From NCBI GenBank assembly GCA_026413225.1, contig CM048557.1:47065371-47129370 (forward strand): DNA of 64,000 nt, in the 5' to 3' direction. The translations under genes were made by a program, and so were the position numbers. Shown piece by piece: positions 13,021-24,390 of the stretch. The notes under the pieces are model-generated. The model was not told where the DNA came from. It worked only from the letters and a program-made list of their open reading frames with translations, and did not search any database. Within the stretch, counting starts at the first letter, position 1, and each line of letters starts with the position of its first letter. This DNA is from Otis tarda (taxonomy: Eukaryota; Chordata; Aves; Otidiformes; Otididae).

Positions 13021-15900
13021 TAAAAAGGCTGGGTGATCCGACTTGTGTTGGTTTGTCTCAGCATCCTGAAAAAAAGTGGTATAATAGCTCGGTCATGCGC
13101 TGCTTAGACTAACTCTTGCTGCAAGGCAGGGCTTAAGACAACTGGTGACGGACCCATACTGTCTGGGGCAGGGACACATCACTGCAGGGGGCTTCCTGGA
13201 GCTATGAAAAGGAATTGTCTTCATTTTGGTTGATTTGTGGTATGGGAGGGCAACCATAGCTGGGACTTACAGGCCATTCTATACAAGGTTAGGTTTGGGA
13301 TTTATGTCTCTTGGCTAAGATTATACAGAGATTTAAGGGTTTCTCGTAAACTTCAGATGAGGGTTAGAGCTTGTGGGAGGCCTGTTAGGGCTGCACACTG
13401 ATACTGGGATTTTAGTTTGCCTTTTAGACTTCTTAAGGCTGGGAACTGCAGGTGTATCTGTGTATTAGGGCTCTCAGTGCACTAATAAGCCTTAATAGCC
13501 CTGATGAGCCTCACCTGGGTCCCACATCTGTGGGCCCAGAAGCTCTATTTAAGCTCAGCCCTGAAGAGTTTTCAGGTTTTGTCTGAGCTGTGTTGGAGAA
13601 GTACGCTGATCTTTAGCTTAGCTACAGCAACAGCAGCACCTAGCCATGGACCCCTGTGATCTGGACTTGAACTTACAGACTGACTACCTGGCTTGTTTTT
13701 TGGCCTCACTGTGGCTGTGCCTGGCAGTTGCTAGACCTCATCCTAGCTCTGACTTACAGATTGACTTCTCAATTTGTCTGTGGAACTGCCTCTTCACCAT
13801 GATACTGTCTTATGATGTGGACTCTTTGTTGGATGTGGCTGCCATCTTCAGGTCTGTCTTACTTGCATACTGGCCCTGGTCAGTAAGGTAAGTAAGTAAG
13901 TACTTATGTACAAGTAAGTACTCTTGCTGGTTGTGTTATTCCCCTCAGTTCCCATCCCTTAAGGAATGGCTGTTCTGCAGTGCTCCCTGACCCTGATTTA
14001 GAATCTACAGGAATCCTTAATTTAATGTTAAAATTTTCATCTTTGCGATTTCTTGGGATAAGGCTGGAGTTGTGATTCATAGAGGGCAGCATTTAGGGTT
14101 GAAACCTATAAGGCTATCCTGGGCCAAGTGAAGGTACTAATCTGCAAGGTTTTTGGAGCTATAAGTGGCATTACAGGCAGTTGTAATGCCCAGGCTAGAA
14201 TGAGTGAACTGCTCTGGGGGATCTATCTGCTCCCTTCCCAAAAGGGCTGTACAGGTTGTTTTGAGATTTTGGTCTGAAGAGTTTCCTAGAGTAGAAACAG
14301 TTGCCTGCACTGATTCTCTGGATATTTCTAGGTTTGGAACCCCAGGACAAATTTCAAGGAAAGGATTAGGAGCATAGAAGTCCAGTGCCAGGGTACCTGC
14401 CAAGCTTTTTTTTTTTTTTTTCTTTTTGTGATTTATTTAGATTCCAGGCTGGATTTGAGTTTGAGGCCAGGAAGTGTTGTTACGCTAGGTCAGTTATACT
14501 CTTGTATACACTGTCTTGTGTACCTAAGGTAAGTTACCCTGACTCCCGAAATCTTTTCTTGCTGCTTTAATTATCTACTAAGTAATGAAACAAGGTAAGA
14601 AATGGGAAACTGAAGTATAGCTTTTATTTTGCTGCCAGTTTGCTATATGACTGTAAGTTGCCTATCTGTAACTTCTGTGAATTCTTTCTCTTTAGATAGC
14701 AAACTAGGGGGGTGGTGGATGTAACTTACACTGCACCTCTGCCCAGTGAGATGGAGATTACTGGACAGCTCTAAGAGTTACTGTGATATATGTAAGAAAA
14801 GAATACAATAGTAGTAAAGAACTGGTAACATTGCTGGTGTATTGCTCTGGAGACCTGCTCTCTAAGAATCTGACTATAATTAACTTATTTTATGGTACTG
14901 GATGTAGTCCAGACTTGAGTTGGCAACTGTGATTAAGAGGATAGGAATACATAACTGGCTGCTGGATTGGGTAGTCCTAGGACTGAATTTCCTATCTACT
15001 TGAGCATCCATCTTATTGTTTGAGTCTACCTGGAGTAGAAGAGATCTGCTTGAGCTGGTCTTTGCTCATTTAATGGGAGATCGCAGCCACTTTTTGCCCA
15101 TTTCATGCTGCTTCTTTTTTATGCACCTTGATGACCGAGAGGGCTTGCTTGAGCAACAGTGAGGTCTAATCCCATGTTTGTCCCTGGATCTCCTGTTGTT
15201 TCCTCCTGGCTGCTGGTTAGTGGGAATCCTGGCCATGGATATGGAGGGAAAGACTGGTCTAGTTCCTATGTTAAAGGAGAAGTTATACTAAAGAGGTCAC
15301 TCTTCCAGTTGACTGGAAGCAGCAGTTCCAACAAGGGGGCTCCACTGGAAACATTGTTTTTCTCTGCTTCTATTGACTCTGGCTGCAAAAGTGGCCTTTT
15401 CGTGTGAGGTGAAGAAGAGTTTATTTCTGAAGATCAATCCTTGAGCTTGCTGGTATCCTGCTCTGCTTCTGTTCTTGCAGAAATGCCTCTCCCTCTTGAG
15501 TCACCCATGTAATGCTTACAGGAAGGTTACCTGTAAATACATCCTCTGTGAGTTGGCAATGAGTCTTCCTGTTCCCGTAAGAGTGGCTTGGTACCAATGA
15601 TTTTCCTGATTTACCACTAACCAGATCTTTTATACACTGTGCCCCTGCACTTACACAATCCTCTTGCCTCAGCTTAGCTTTGGTTTTCTTGTACTAGAAG
15701 GACTGTTCTGGTGGCAGCCTGGTGCCATTTGAGCCCCAGAAAGACAAGTCTAGATAAAACTTGCATCATGAATGAAATGGTGTGTATCAATCTAACTCCT
15801 AGTTCTTGTTAATTTTTATTTTTTGTTCCAAAGTAGTATCTCTTTGTTTACAAGTACAGTAACTATACAACCTGTGTGACTCTGCCATTAGATGTAATTA
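13021..15900. other. CpG-poor block, possible old retroelement
   Basis: The block differs in texture from its surroundings: almost no CpG, many TG/CA and CTG/CAG words, and long lightly stopped stretches. A TATA-like CTATTTAAGCTCAGCCC lies at about 13545-13561. Some 80 bases downstream an 81-codon frame (13646-13891) begins ATGGACCCC and has no domain I recognise. It ends close to a GTAA-type short repeat (about 13886-13918). The arrangement recalls an LTR promoter followed by decayed sequence, and I have an uncertain memory of similar avian repeats. I cannot name a family or see termini. Confidence 0.25.
13886..13920 (+). repeat. Degenerate GTAA short repeat
   Basis: Several GTAA units occur in a row, followed by a related TACTTA/GTAAGTA stretch with local dyad symmetry. 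It is a small microsatellite. The GTAAGT words look like splice donors but arise from the repeat. Confidence 0.7.
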
Positions 15901-16025
15901 TGGCCAAGTGTTTAGCATGTTAAAACAAAATGTCGTCCATAAATTGCTGTTGTGTAATTAGATCTCTGGGACAAATTCTCAGAGCATAGTTCAGTTGCTA
16001 TAGAAATACTTGGTTTCTGTTCTTC

Positions 16026-16030
16026 CCTAC
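16026..16030. repeat. Target-site duplication, left copy (CCTAC)
   Basis: CCTAC lies immediately outside the LTR terminus TGTCGTAG and matches CCTAC at 17185-17189. A 5-bp duplication fits class III (ERVL-like) or some class I avian elements. Confidence 0.85.
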
Positions 16031-16214
16031 TGTCGTAGTTCAGCCCTGATCAGGACCAGACTACGCAGTCTCTCTCTCACTCCCCCCACCCTCCGAAAGA
16101 ACAGGGAGAGAAAATACAAGGAAAAATGGCTTGAGGTTTGAGATAAGGACAGGGAGAAATCCTGAAAGTTACCGTCACGGGCCAAAACAGACTCGACTTG
16201 GGAAAAACTATTCA

Positions 16215-16220
16215 TTTATT
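16215..16220 (-). terminator. LTR poly(A) signal AATAAA
   Basis: AATAAA in the LTR sense, preserved at the equivalent place in the 1-1101 copy (132-137). It lies about 185 bp from the 3' end of the LTR. Confidence 0.55.
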
Positions 16221-16439
16221 ACTACAAACAGCAGGATAATGAGACAGGGAACAAGATAACCTCCATCCACCCCTCCCTCTTCCCAAGCTTAACATTATCT
16301 CTACTACCTTCCCCCCCCTGAGCGGCACAGGGGGGAAGAGGGAATGGGGGTTGCAGTCAGTTCATCTCATCATATGTTGTTTCACGCCGCTGCTTCATGG
16401 TCGGGGGAAGAACTCCTCACATTCCTCCCCTGCTCCATC

Positions 16440-16720
16440 GTGGGGTCCCTCCCACGGGCCACAGTCCTTCGTGGAACTGCTCCGGCGTGGGTCATCTCTT
16501 CCACGGAGTACAGTCTCTCCAGAACGGCTGTCCCAGCGGGCCCTCCACGGGCCACAGCCGCCTTCAGGCATCCACCTCCCCCGGTACGGGGTCCTTCACG
16601 GGCTCCAAGTGGATCTCTGCCCTTCCGTGGACCTCCATGGGCTGCAGGGGGACAACCTGCTCCACCATGGTCGTCACCACAGGCTGCAGGGGAATCTTGG
16701 CCAGGAGCTGCATTACTCCT
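16440..16720. repeat. Degenerate GC-rich tandem units inside the LTR
   Basis: Words such as TCCACGGGC, CTCCAGCGTGGGTC-like segments and GGGCTGCAGGGG recur at about 35-45 bp intervals, with loss of periodicity towards the right. The same array lies at about 355-620 in the first LTR. GC content and repetition explain the overlapping open frames on both strands here. Confidence 0.6.
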
Positions 16721-16999
16721 CCCCCCCCTTTCTGAACTGACCTTGGCGTCTGCAGCCGTTCCTCACTCACAACAGGGTGGTAGATGTCTCTCAGGATCTT
16801 TTTTACATCTTATTCACTTCTCATCTCCTCTCCACTTCTTGCAGCCGGGCCGGGCCGAGTCGGGCCCAGTCGGCTGCCTGGCGAGAGGCCAGAGGGTGAG
16901 GCCTGCAAGGCCCATGAGGCCTGCGCCTCCCCCTCTGCGCCTCTGCCCCCGCTCAGCTTCTTCACATCTTCTCTTCTCTCTTTTTTTCTCTGTTTTCCC

Positions 17000-17012
17000 C
17001 TTCTTAAATACG
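17000..17012 (-). promoter_or_regulatory. TATA-like box of the solo LTR
   Basis: Minus-strand CGTATTTAAGAAG lies about 175 bp from the LTR's 5' end. It is retained in the 1-1101 copy, which supports its assignment as the core promoter. Confidence 0.55.
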
Positions 17013-17184
17013 TTATCGCAGAGGCGTTATCACGGGACATTCTGCTACCAATCCGCTCGACCTTGGCCAGCAGCAGGTCTGCCCTAGGCCCGGCCGAGTC
17101 CACTAAACAAAGGGGAGCGACTTCTAGCAGTTTCCTACAGAAGCTACCACCTTAGGCCCCCCCCTCACTAACAAAACCACGACA

Positions 17185-17189
17185 CCTAC
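17185..17189. repeat. Target-site duplication, right copy (CCTAC)
   Basis: It matches 16026-16030 exactly and directly follows the LTR end ACGACA. Confidence 0.85.
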
Positions 17190-20151
17190 CTACTCCTATG
17201 TATCTTTCCCTCCAGTTTATTCTGTCGTCTTTCTAGCACTGACATGGGTCACAATCTTGAACAAGCAGCAGCAAAATTCTCCATAGTAAAAAGACTTGAT
17301 TGTTTCCTCAGTGGGGTTTGTAGTAGATGAGGACTCAAAGTCCAGTAGTTGTGGGTAATCAATGTGAAGGGAAAATAGACAAGGAGTTACTTTTTATGGT
17401 TTTTAGAAATGTTAGCTCTCTGAAAGGCCTGTGTGAGCAGACTGTGTATTGTGTGAATTGAAATTCAGCAGTGAAATTCCCTTTTCAGAGGGATAGAATG
17501 ATTTGGTTACCTTTTAATACATAGAATAAGAATAGTTAATGCAGAAGGAGCCTACATTGTGCTTCCTCTTGGAAGATCACTCAAGATAAATACTATTCAT
17601 TTGGCGATTGGCTTTTGAAAGAATTGCAGTTCGAGAGAATAGGAGAAAGAATGTGCAGGGAATCTGACAATGAGAGAGTCCCCAAATCCTGCAGAACTGG
17701 CTGAATAGGAGTGATAAGAGAAAGGAATGGGCTACCTGCCTGCATTGAATTGCCCACGTGAAAAACTAACGAAAGCAAGCTAGTTCTCCTTGATAAAATC
17801 AAGATTGGCAGCTTACAGAGCCAGGATGATGTTTGTGACTTAATGTTGTAGTTTAACAACACTCAATAGATTTCTGAAATATGCCTGTATTTAAGGATTG
17901 GTTCTACTTTTTCAGTGGTTTTGTAATTCCTGAATAAAATGGAATTTAATGGTGAAAACTTTTAAAGTGGTGACAGCTACAGCAGGATTGCAGCAGGGAC
18001 CTGTAGAGCTGGAAGAACTTCCCTGAGCATTTGCCTTCTTCCAGCCACTTGTAATTCAATCATGGCTGAAGTTCAGAGGGTTTGAGATCTTTAACTTAAT
18101 TTTTAAGTGTGGTTCTTGGGCCAGGAAAATGGGCATGGACATCTCCTGAGCAGTATGTTTGAGAGGTTCTTAGATGGATTCTCAGGAAAGTGTTTCGTAG
18201 AAGTCTAAGCACTCTTCCCTTTCCTTTTAAAATCAGATATTACAGTTTTATCACAGTACTGAATTGAAATTTAGTTTCCTAGTCATAAGGTCTTGGTAGA
18301 CTTCTCAGGCTTTGAGTGAAGCATGAGGTTGCAGAGAATGATCGTTGAGTGAGTCTCTGGTCTAATCCAGTAGGAAAAGTTGGCGTGAAGAGAGATTTAG
18401 TGAAGTGGCTAGGGATAGATTTAGAAGTGGAAAAAGAGAGAACACGCTGGACAGAAAGAGAAATGAAGTGGTGAAGTGAGAGAATAAAAAGGACATTGCA
18501 ACAAATGCATGGAGAGATGCTCCGTGTTATTTTGCAGCAAAGAAAGGTCAGAATTATGTGGGGACAGAAGTAAGCAAAAGCAGGAGTAAGTTGTATATTT
18601 ACAAACTAGAATGCGGAGTGATGTTGCAATTGTGTATAATTATGGTTTATATGGTTAAATTAGAAGAGTGACTTAGAGTGAGTAAAGGTGGGCTTTGTCA
18701 TGCAGGAATTAATCTGAACTAATAGATATTCTTAGCCCTGGATTATGGTTTAGTGTATGAACAGGAGAGGAAGATTTTTGGCTTTCCCCCCCTTTAAGGA
18801 AATGTGATTCAATGAGTATAACTAGGCCTGTGGGTGTCACTGGCCCTTCTGGAGGTGAGAATCCAAAGCATGGAGAGATGAAAGACGGCTGTCAAAAGCA
18901 GCTGCAAACCTGTATCTTCATTGTGACATGACCAGTGTAGCTTCCTTGGGAGTTTTTTTGTGGGGTGACTGAGCAATCACACTTCCAGCCTCACTTGCTG
19001 GGATTATGTGGATAATAATATCTCTTAGCTTCAGAACTAATGTGGTTCAAATCGGAAACATAAAATGAAGCCACTTGAAAACAGTAAAAATTTAAATCTT
19101 GTACTTAGTGACTTGCCTACTGTCGCTAACCAACGTTTAGCGACAGTAGTTTAGAGTTTAGAGCAGAGCACAGAAATCCCAACTCCTTTTACTTTGCTTT
19201 GGTTGCTATGTGGAGTTTGATCCACTTGCGTTATTCCGCGAGAGAAGGTCTTGTGATGTTCTGACGGAACTGGGGATGTTAATGTATTTGTATGTCTACA
19301 ACCCTACCTTAATTATCCTTGGACATAGGAGGTTTGTACAATTTGTGATGAAGTGTGCAGACAACCCTTCTCTGTCCCCTCTCTTGGTTGTTTTGGGATC
19401 AAAAAGAAAAATGAGTGAATTGAGTGGAAGAGAATGTAGTCACATTCTGGTCAAAAAGAATAGCACTGTAAGTTAACAAATAGATATTTAGTTCCTGGTA
19501 ACTTTGAATATTCCAGTTGCCATAACAACACACTGAGACTGTGGCATATTTTATTTCACATGCTTTTAAAGAACTTTATGAGCCATGACCAGAAAGTTCC
19601 ATCAGGATTAAAAGCAAACAAAACTGAAAACAGTTATTAGGTTCCTAGCAGCCCACAGCTTATTTAAAACCAAGGAAATGGAGGATATGTGTTCTCTTCA
19701 GATGGAAGTGGCTGCACTGAAAAGCACATGAAGGGTATTTTGTTGTGCTGGTGATGCTGTTGCCCATAGAAGCAGTAAGACTTTGGAGGCTCTGTGCCTC
19801 CTTCAATTGTGGGAACCCTTGTCTCCCTATCCTAGCTCACAAATGAACAGGGACAAAATGTTGGTGACTACCTAAATCTGAGTGATTTTTGGCTTTAATC
19901 CTGCTGTGCAATTCTGCTGGTTTTGGGTTTAGAGCTTGGGAGTGGAACCTCTAACTATGTTGCCAGCTGGACCAGACTGAAAGCTTCATGTACTGGCTGC
20001 TGGGTTGGACAGGCAGCTACCACTGTGAAAAGGCAGAACATGTCAGAAGAACAGCAGTGTAGACGTTGTGTGTCCCATAGCTTGAATGCAGAGTTTGTGC
20101 TCTTGCACTAGCAAAACTATCTTGCTCCTCATCTTATGTGAATTGATATAA
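17190..20151. other. Noncoding stretch
   Basis: No gene is supported. The plus strand is purine-rich at about 18330-18600. A perfect hairpin lies at 19117-19149 (separate entry). The short frames at 19210-19476 and 19923-20111 have no recognisable domain. Confidence 0.6.
19117..19149. repeat. Perfect 13-bp inverted repeat, 7-nt loop
   Basis: CTACTGTCGCTAA (19117-19129) pairs perfectly with TTAGCGACAGTAG (19137-19149) around CCAACGT. Each arm holds a CpG, which is rare in the surrounding sequence. It is not part of any element I recognise. Confidence 0.9.
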
Positions 20152-20156
20152 CCTGG
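20152..20156. repeat. Target-site duplication, left copy (CCTGG)
   Basis: CCTGG directly precedes the LTR terminus TGTTGTGATT and matches 20614-20618. The match extends to ACCTGG if the LTR is taken to end one base earlier, so 5 or 6 bp is possible. Confidence 0.8.
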
Positions 20157-20613
20157 TGTTGTGATTTAGCCCCGCTCAGCAGCTAAAATACCACATGGTC
20201 ATTTGCTAACTCCTCACCTCAGTGGGATAGGGAGGAGAATTGGGAAAAGAAAGGAAGGCAAAACTTGTGGGTCGGGATAAAAGCCGTTTAACAGAACGGC
20301 AAAGGAAGAGAAAACAGAGAGGGAAAACGAAAACTGAATATAAGCATGTAATTTACAGTACAACAGCTCACGGTGGATTCTGACACCCAGCTCCCTCCTG
20401 AGTAGCAAAACCTGCCCCTCAGCACCATCCTCACTGTATATACTGAGCCTGATGTCACAGGTTATGGAATAGCCCTTTGGCTAATTTGGGTAGACTATCC
20501 CAGCAGTTGGCTAATTGGAAAGCTATCCCAGTTGTCTGCCTCAGCCACAGGTGCCACTAGCTCCTCTCCCAGATCAGATGAAAATTAACTCTATCCTAAC
20601 TGGAACCAGGACA
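20157..20613 (-). mobile_element. Solo LTR, avian ERV, short type
   Basis: This is a 457-bp LTR. The plus strand starts TGTTGTGATTTAGCCCC and ends GGAACCAGGACA. Read on the minus strand, the start TGTCCTGGTTCCAGTTAGG and the following GATAGAGTTAATTTTC are characteristic of a very common avian LTR group. It has a TATA box (20435-20445), a GTTAAA poly(A)-signal variant around 20287, and 5-bp flanking duplications. No internal retroviral sequence is attached, so it is a solo LTR. The start and end calls rest on the TG/CA termini plus the duplication. Confidence 0.9.
20435..20445 (-). promoter_or_regulatory. TATA box of the short LTR
   Basis: Minus-strand AGTATATACAG lies about 170 bp from the LTR's 5' end. 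Just upstream in that sense is TGTGACATCAGGC, a CRE-like motif. This is a typical LTR promoter layout. Confidence 0.6.
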
Positions 20614-20618
20614 CCTGG
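20614..20618. repeat. Target-site duplication, right copy (CCTGG)
   Basis: It matches 20152-20156 and directly follows the LTR terminus ACA. Confidence 0.8.
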
Positions 20619-23600
20619 TCTGCCTTGATTTCACCAGTTGAAAATTTGGCTGATATTTTCCTAGATCTTCTGCTAGAGATAATGATCTTAAAAACACTGC
20701 CTGAAAACAGCCAGCAAAATGATGCCTGCTTGAGCCTGCAGCCTGGCTGAAGAGCCATTTTCATAAGAAAGGGACTGCCTGGCTCACGCGGCCAGTGGTT
20801 GAACTTAAAATGATTTGTGTAGTGGTCAGCACTGTTGACCTTCCCACTGCTGACCACCTTAGCAGAAAGGCCCACTGTGAAGAAGTATATCCCACAATCT
20901 GGAATTGCCTCGCTGCCAAAAGATGATGATGTGATCTACTCAGTTGCCAAAGCATAGTTTGCTCCTTCTCAGTTTCTTTAATGGACTTGCTTAGTGTCAG
21001 TTCAGAAATCTGTGATGCTTGGAAAATATTTGGACAGCAGAAATGAGCAGATTTTATATCAAAATAAATAGCACAGAACAGTCATTGTCATCTGTATATG
21101 TGGTTTCCTTTCTTTTTTTAAAAAAAAAAATAGACCTTTTTTTCCTCAAAACTTCTGTGACATGATAATCACATTTTCACTGCAGGGGTATTTATCATTT
21201 TCTATCATAGGAAGCAGTGTGTTTATTTTGAAGTTTCCTTTAACTTTTAAATGTTGTTCTAAAGTACATAGGTAAGTATAATTACTCTGAATTTTTATTC
21301 AATTTCCTTTAGAAATGAATATATTTAAATTTCCGTAACTTAGACCATGATACATTCAAGTATTGTGAAGACTGAGGCAAGATTTGATTTAGTAGGGTTA
21401 AGGTGAATGTACATGTACATGTAATCAGGTGCCTGTTACTGTCATTAACTTCACTAGGCTTTGGGCTGGGCTCTTATGACACACGTCAAAAAAATCTTTA
21501 GAGACTGTAGTTCTCCCTGTATCCAAATAATCTAACAGGTGAGATGAGCAAAGATCTGTCCTGACCTATTAGTGGTATGCAGTGGTCTGGGAGATGTTCT
21601 TCACCTTAGCAGCAAAAAGCACAGCATATCATGAGTAAACTTTCAGTCAGAGCTGTTATTTTCAGTGTTGCAGATTTCTTGTACTTGTTGGTTCACTGAT
21701 CTGGCACTTGCTATTATGCAACGTTTTAATATAACCACTTTACAAGCTGAGACTGTTTAATTTTTGTCTGTCTTGGACTGCAGACCTTAGGGTATGCAGA
21801 CAGTTCACTGAAATGTTATAAATTCAGAGTACATAGCCACACAGTATATCATGTATGTAGTTCTCCAAGTGCTGGTGATGGAGATGTGCAGCGTTTTACG
21901 TTCCAGCCTGACCCTTGTTTAAGGACCTGGCTGGCTGTGAGGAATTGGGGTATGGTTTATAAGCTCTTAGAGTTAGGGAGTCCAATTTAAAACAAGGCAA
22001 AAGCAGCTCTGTGGTCACAAAATTATTATCTAATGCTTTTTATCTCTTAAGAAATGGATTGTCTGTGTGTGCATGCACATAGATGTCAAGTGGCCTCTTT
22101 GATTTTTTTTTTTTTTTTTTTGGCTACAGTACAGGCTTCTTGCAGATTTTTTTCCACAGTATCAGACCCCAGGCTGACACCTGGGCGAGACAATGACATC
22201 TGTGGATGACCAGCAGCACTGACCCAGGAATGTTGCTTGGAGGAAAGGTATTGCCATCCATTGGGCAGGGCGTTGGACTGGGAAGAGGGAGTTTATCTTC
22301 CATCCATCATGTGAATTAGGTTACTGTTGAGACCTTTGGATTGAATCTTCCTATATGTTCTATCAAGTACCTGATTTAAAAGCTTGCTCATAACAGGTTT
22401 ATTATCTGCTGATTTGACCACCTCTTTGGCTGCTGCTGAACCCTCCCACTGATACTCCCTTTTCCAAAGCACTAGGCTTAGCCTGTGAAAGCTCTGGGAC
22501 CAGTCTAAAGGCTGTTGCACTTGCGTAAGAAAATGAGGAGCTACCTTTTTTGTTCTAGTTAATCTGGATTTCCATCCAAGTAACTTAGAGTAGTCTTCTT
22601 GTCTCAAGTTTCCATACAGGTGAGAGGATCCTACTACTCAGATTTCTGTTAAGCAATTGTCTGGCTGATAGGTAAAAACAGTTTTACTAAATAGTGTCTC
22701 TGGGTGGATGCTGCAGGGATGCACTTGCAGTGTGCTGTAGCTGCACAGCAAAGGAGGTGTCCACTGGGCGTTAGCAAGGTGAGACTGGTGACTTGTGCTG
22801 CCCTTCTTAAATTGATTTGATGGATTCTGGAGGTCTGGATGAGTGAAAGTGTGTACCAGTGTACCAAACCAATAAATCCTGTGTGGCTTATTTCTTCTCC
22901 CTCCCCCATATTCAGGTTTTCAGCTTCTTCTAGGAACATTTGCTCTTGCATGAATGGAATCGAGGTCATCCTGGGAAACAGCAACCACGTGTCTGACTTT
23001 TCTTGGTGTTATGGTGTGACTCATTGACTTAATTTGACTAGAATGTATTGCTCAAGATGGTTCTCTATGCAAAAAAAAAAAAAAGATTCCTCCCTCCCCT
23101 GTGTTGCTTGCGGGAAGACAGATGCTTCATACTGCTGTAGATGTGAATAGAAGACACTTAGTAAGGCTGAGCTTGCCATTCACTCAGTTATGCCTAGTCT
23201 GTATGGTGACTTGCTGGTGCTGTCTCAGGTGACCCAAGCACTGGAATTTCCACTGTATTCTGTAGGAAGACTTCCCATTTCAGTAAGTCTTTTTGTAGCA
23301 AAGGTATCCTTATTTTGAAACTCAGATGTTATTTTTTTTATTTACTTTTCTCTCTCCTTGTGGAAATATTAGTTATGAATGACATAGCAAAACTCAAATT
23401 ATGTAGTCTTGTTACGACTTTTGTGGAAGAGCTGGACACAACCTGTTTGTTTTGGCTTTTAAGGAGACTTGTTTGTTTAGAATGGAAGTGTGGAGGTTTG
23501 GTCATGACTGCAGGGCTTGAATCATGTTAGGCTTTACTCACCTATATAACAAAACCAAGTTAAAAAAGGAGCATTACTGCATTCAAAATAAGGATGTTTG

Positions 23601-24124
23601 GCATGTAACTGATATATATATATATATATATATAAAAACAACTTAAAAACCAAATCCTTCATAACACTAAGAAAATAACCCGCAGAATCTTAAACTGTCA
23701 AATGAGGAACAAACTGCATATATGTTAAGCCTCCATGAGGGTGGGGTTTTTTTTGTTTGGGTTTGGTTTTTTTGTGTCAAATGTTTGGGACAGAAATTTT
23801 TGAAAACTTTTTGAATGGGTTTCAGGTATGATCTCTAAGAAATTTTCCGTGTAACATTCCTTCTGGCTCTTGAAAAATGAACAAATTGAACCTTCTAGTA
23901 CTATGGTTGGTTGTTTTTCATTGCTCTACACTGTCTGAATTTAAAATCTGTGTGATCAAACAGTTCTATAGTACTACTGCTCGGAGTGTTTGTATTTCAT
24001 CTTTTTCCCTTAAAAATATATCCAGTGGCAAAATGATGCTCTCTGTTTTGAAGATACTTTTCTAATAATTCCTAACATTTACTTTTATTATTGTTATTTT
24101 TTTAACCTTACCCCGTGTGGGCAT
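20619..24124. other. Noncoding stretch
   Basis: No gene is supported. It holds a T19 run (22103-22121), an A14 run (23071-23084), an AT dinucleotide microsatellite (23612-23634) and a T/G-rich low-complexity tract at about 23743-23777. A 104-codon minus frame at 22293-22607 has no recognisable domain or neighbouring splice evidence. Confidence 0.6.
23612..23634. repeat. (AT)n microsatellite
   Basis: About 11.5 perfect AT repeats directly followed by A-rich sequence. It is probably length-polymorphic. Confidence 0.95.
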
Positions 24125-24390
24125 TTAAACTGCAAATCTGGAGGCGCTTTCCAGCTTTCGGGTCAGGATGTGACCACAGGCGCTTGCTGACTGCGTGCTG
24201 GCCTGAGGCCAGGGTGAGTGGCCTTCTTTCCATCTGTGGTTTGGTTTCTGCTGAGCAGAAACTCGTAGGCGTGTAGAGGGCTGGAAGCGCTGTGCTTCCA
24301 GTAAGAGACGAGGGCTGTCATGTGGGTAACGCATGGCACCTTCCCTGTGGCTACAGCTACGGTCCCGGGAAAACTTGTCCTGGCTGCTCC
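24125..24390. other. GC-rich patch with a hairpin
   Basis: About eleven CpG in 265 bases, well above the flanks. It includes a perfect hairpin: CTGGAAGC (24281-24288) and GCTTCCAG (24294-24301) around GCTGT. Open frames on the minus strand (for example to 24600) carry no known domain. It could be a small regulatory patch or a decayed repeat. Confidence 0.35.

Larger units (their letters stand above)
16031..17184 (-). mobile_element. Complete solo LTR, avian ERV (ERVL-like)
   Basis: This is a 1154-bp element with TG...CA termini: the plus strand starts TGTCGTAGTT and ends ACCACGACA. It is flanked by CCTAC on both sides and has no internal retroviral sequence, so it is a solo LTR left by recombination between two LTRs. 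In the minus sense it has a short U3 (about 180 bp), a TATA-like TATTTAAG (17000-17012), a GC-rich centre of degenerate roughly 40-bp units (about 16440-16720), and an AATAAA signal (16215-16220). It is the same family as 1-1101 and close to it in sequence. The internal open frames are discussed as findings and are not called as genes. Confidence 0.93.

Noticed and set aside
13886-13920. Series of splice donors GTAAGT
   Set aside because: They come from a GTAA short repeat, not from independent splice sites.
1-17184. A single provirus with LTRs at 1-1101 and 16031-17184
   Set aside because: The second LTR has its own matching CCTAC duplications on both sides and there is no retroviral coding sequence between the LTRs.
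22293-22984. Two adjacent minus-strand frames (104 and 111 codons) as a broken gene
   Set aside because: They lie in different contexts without shared homology, and neither contains a recognisable motif of a retroviral or cellular protein.
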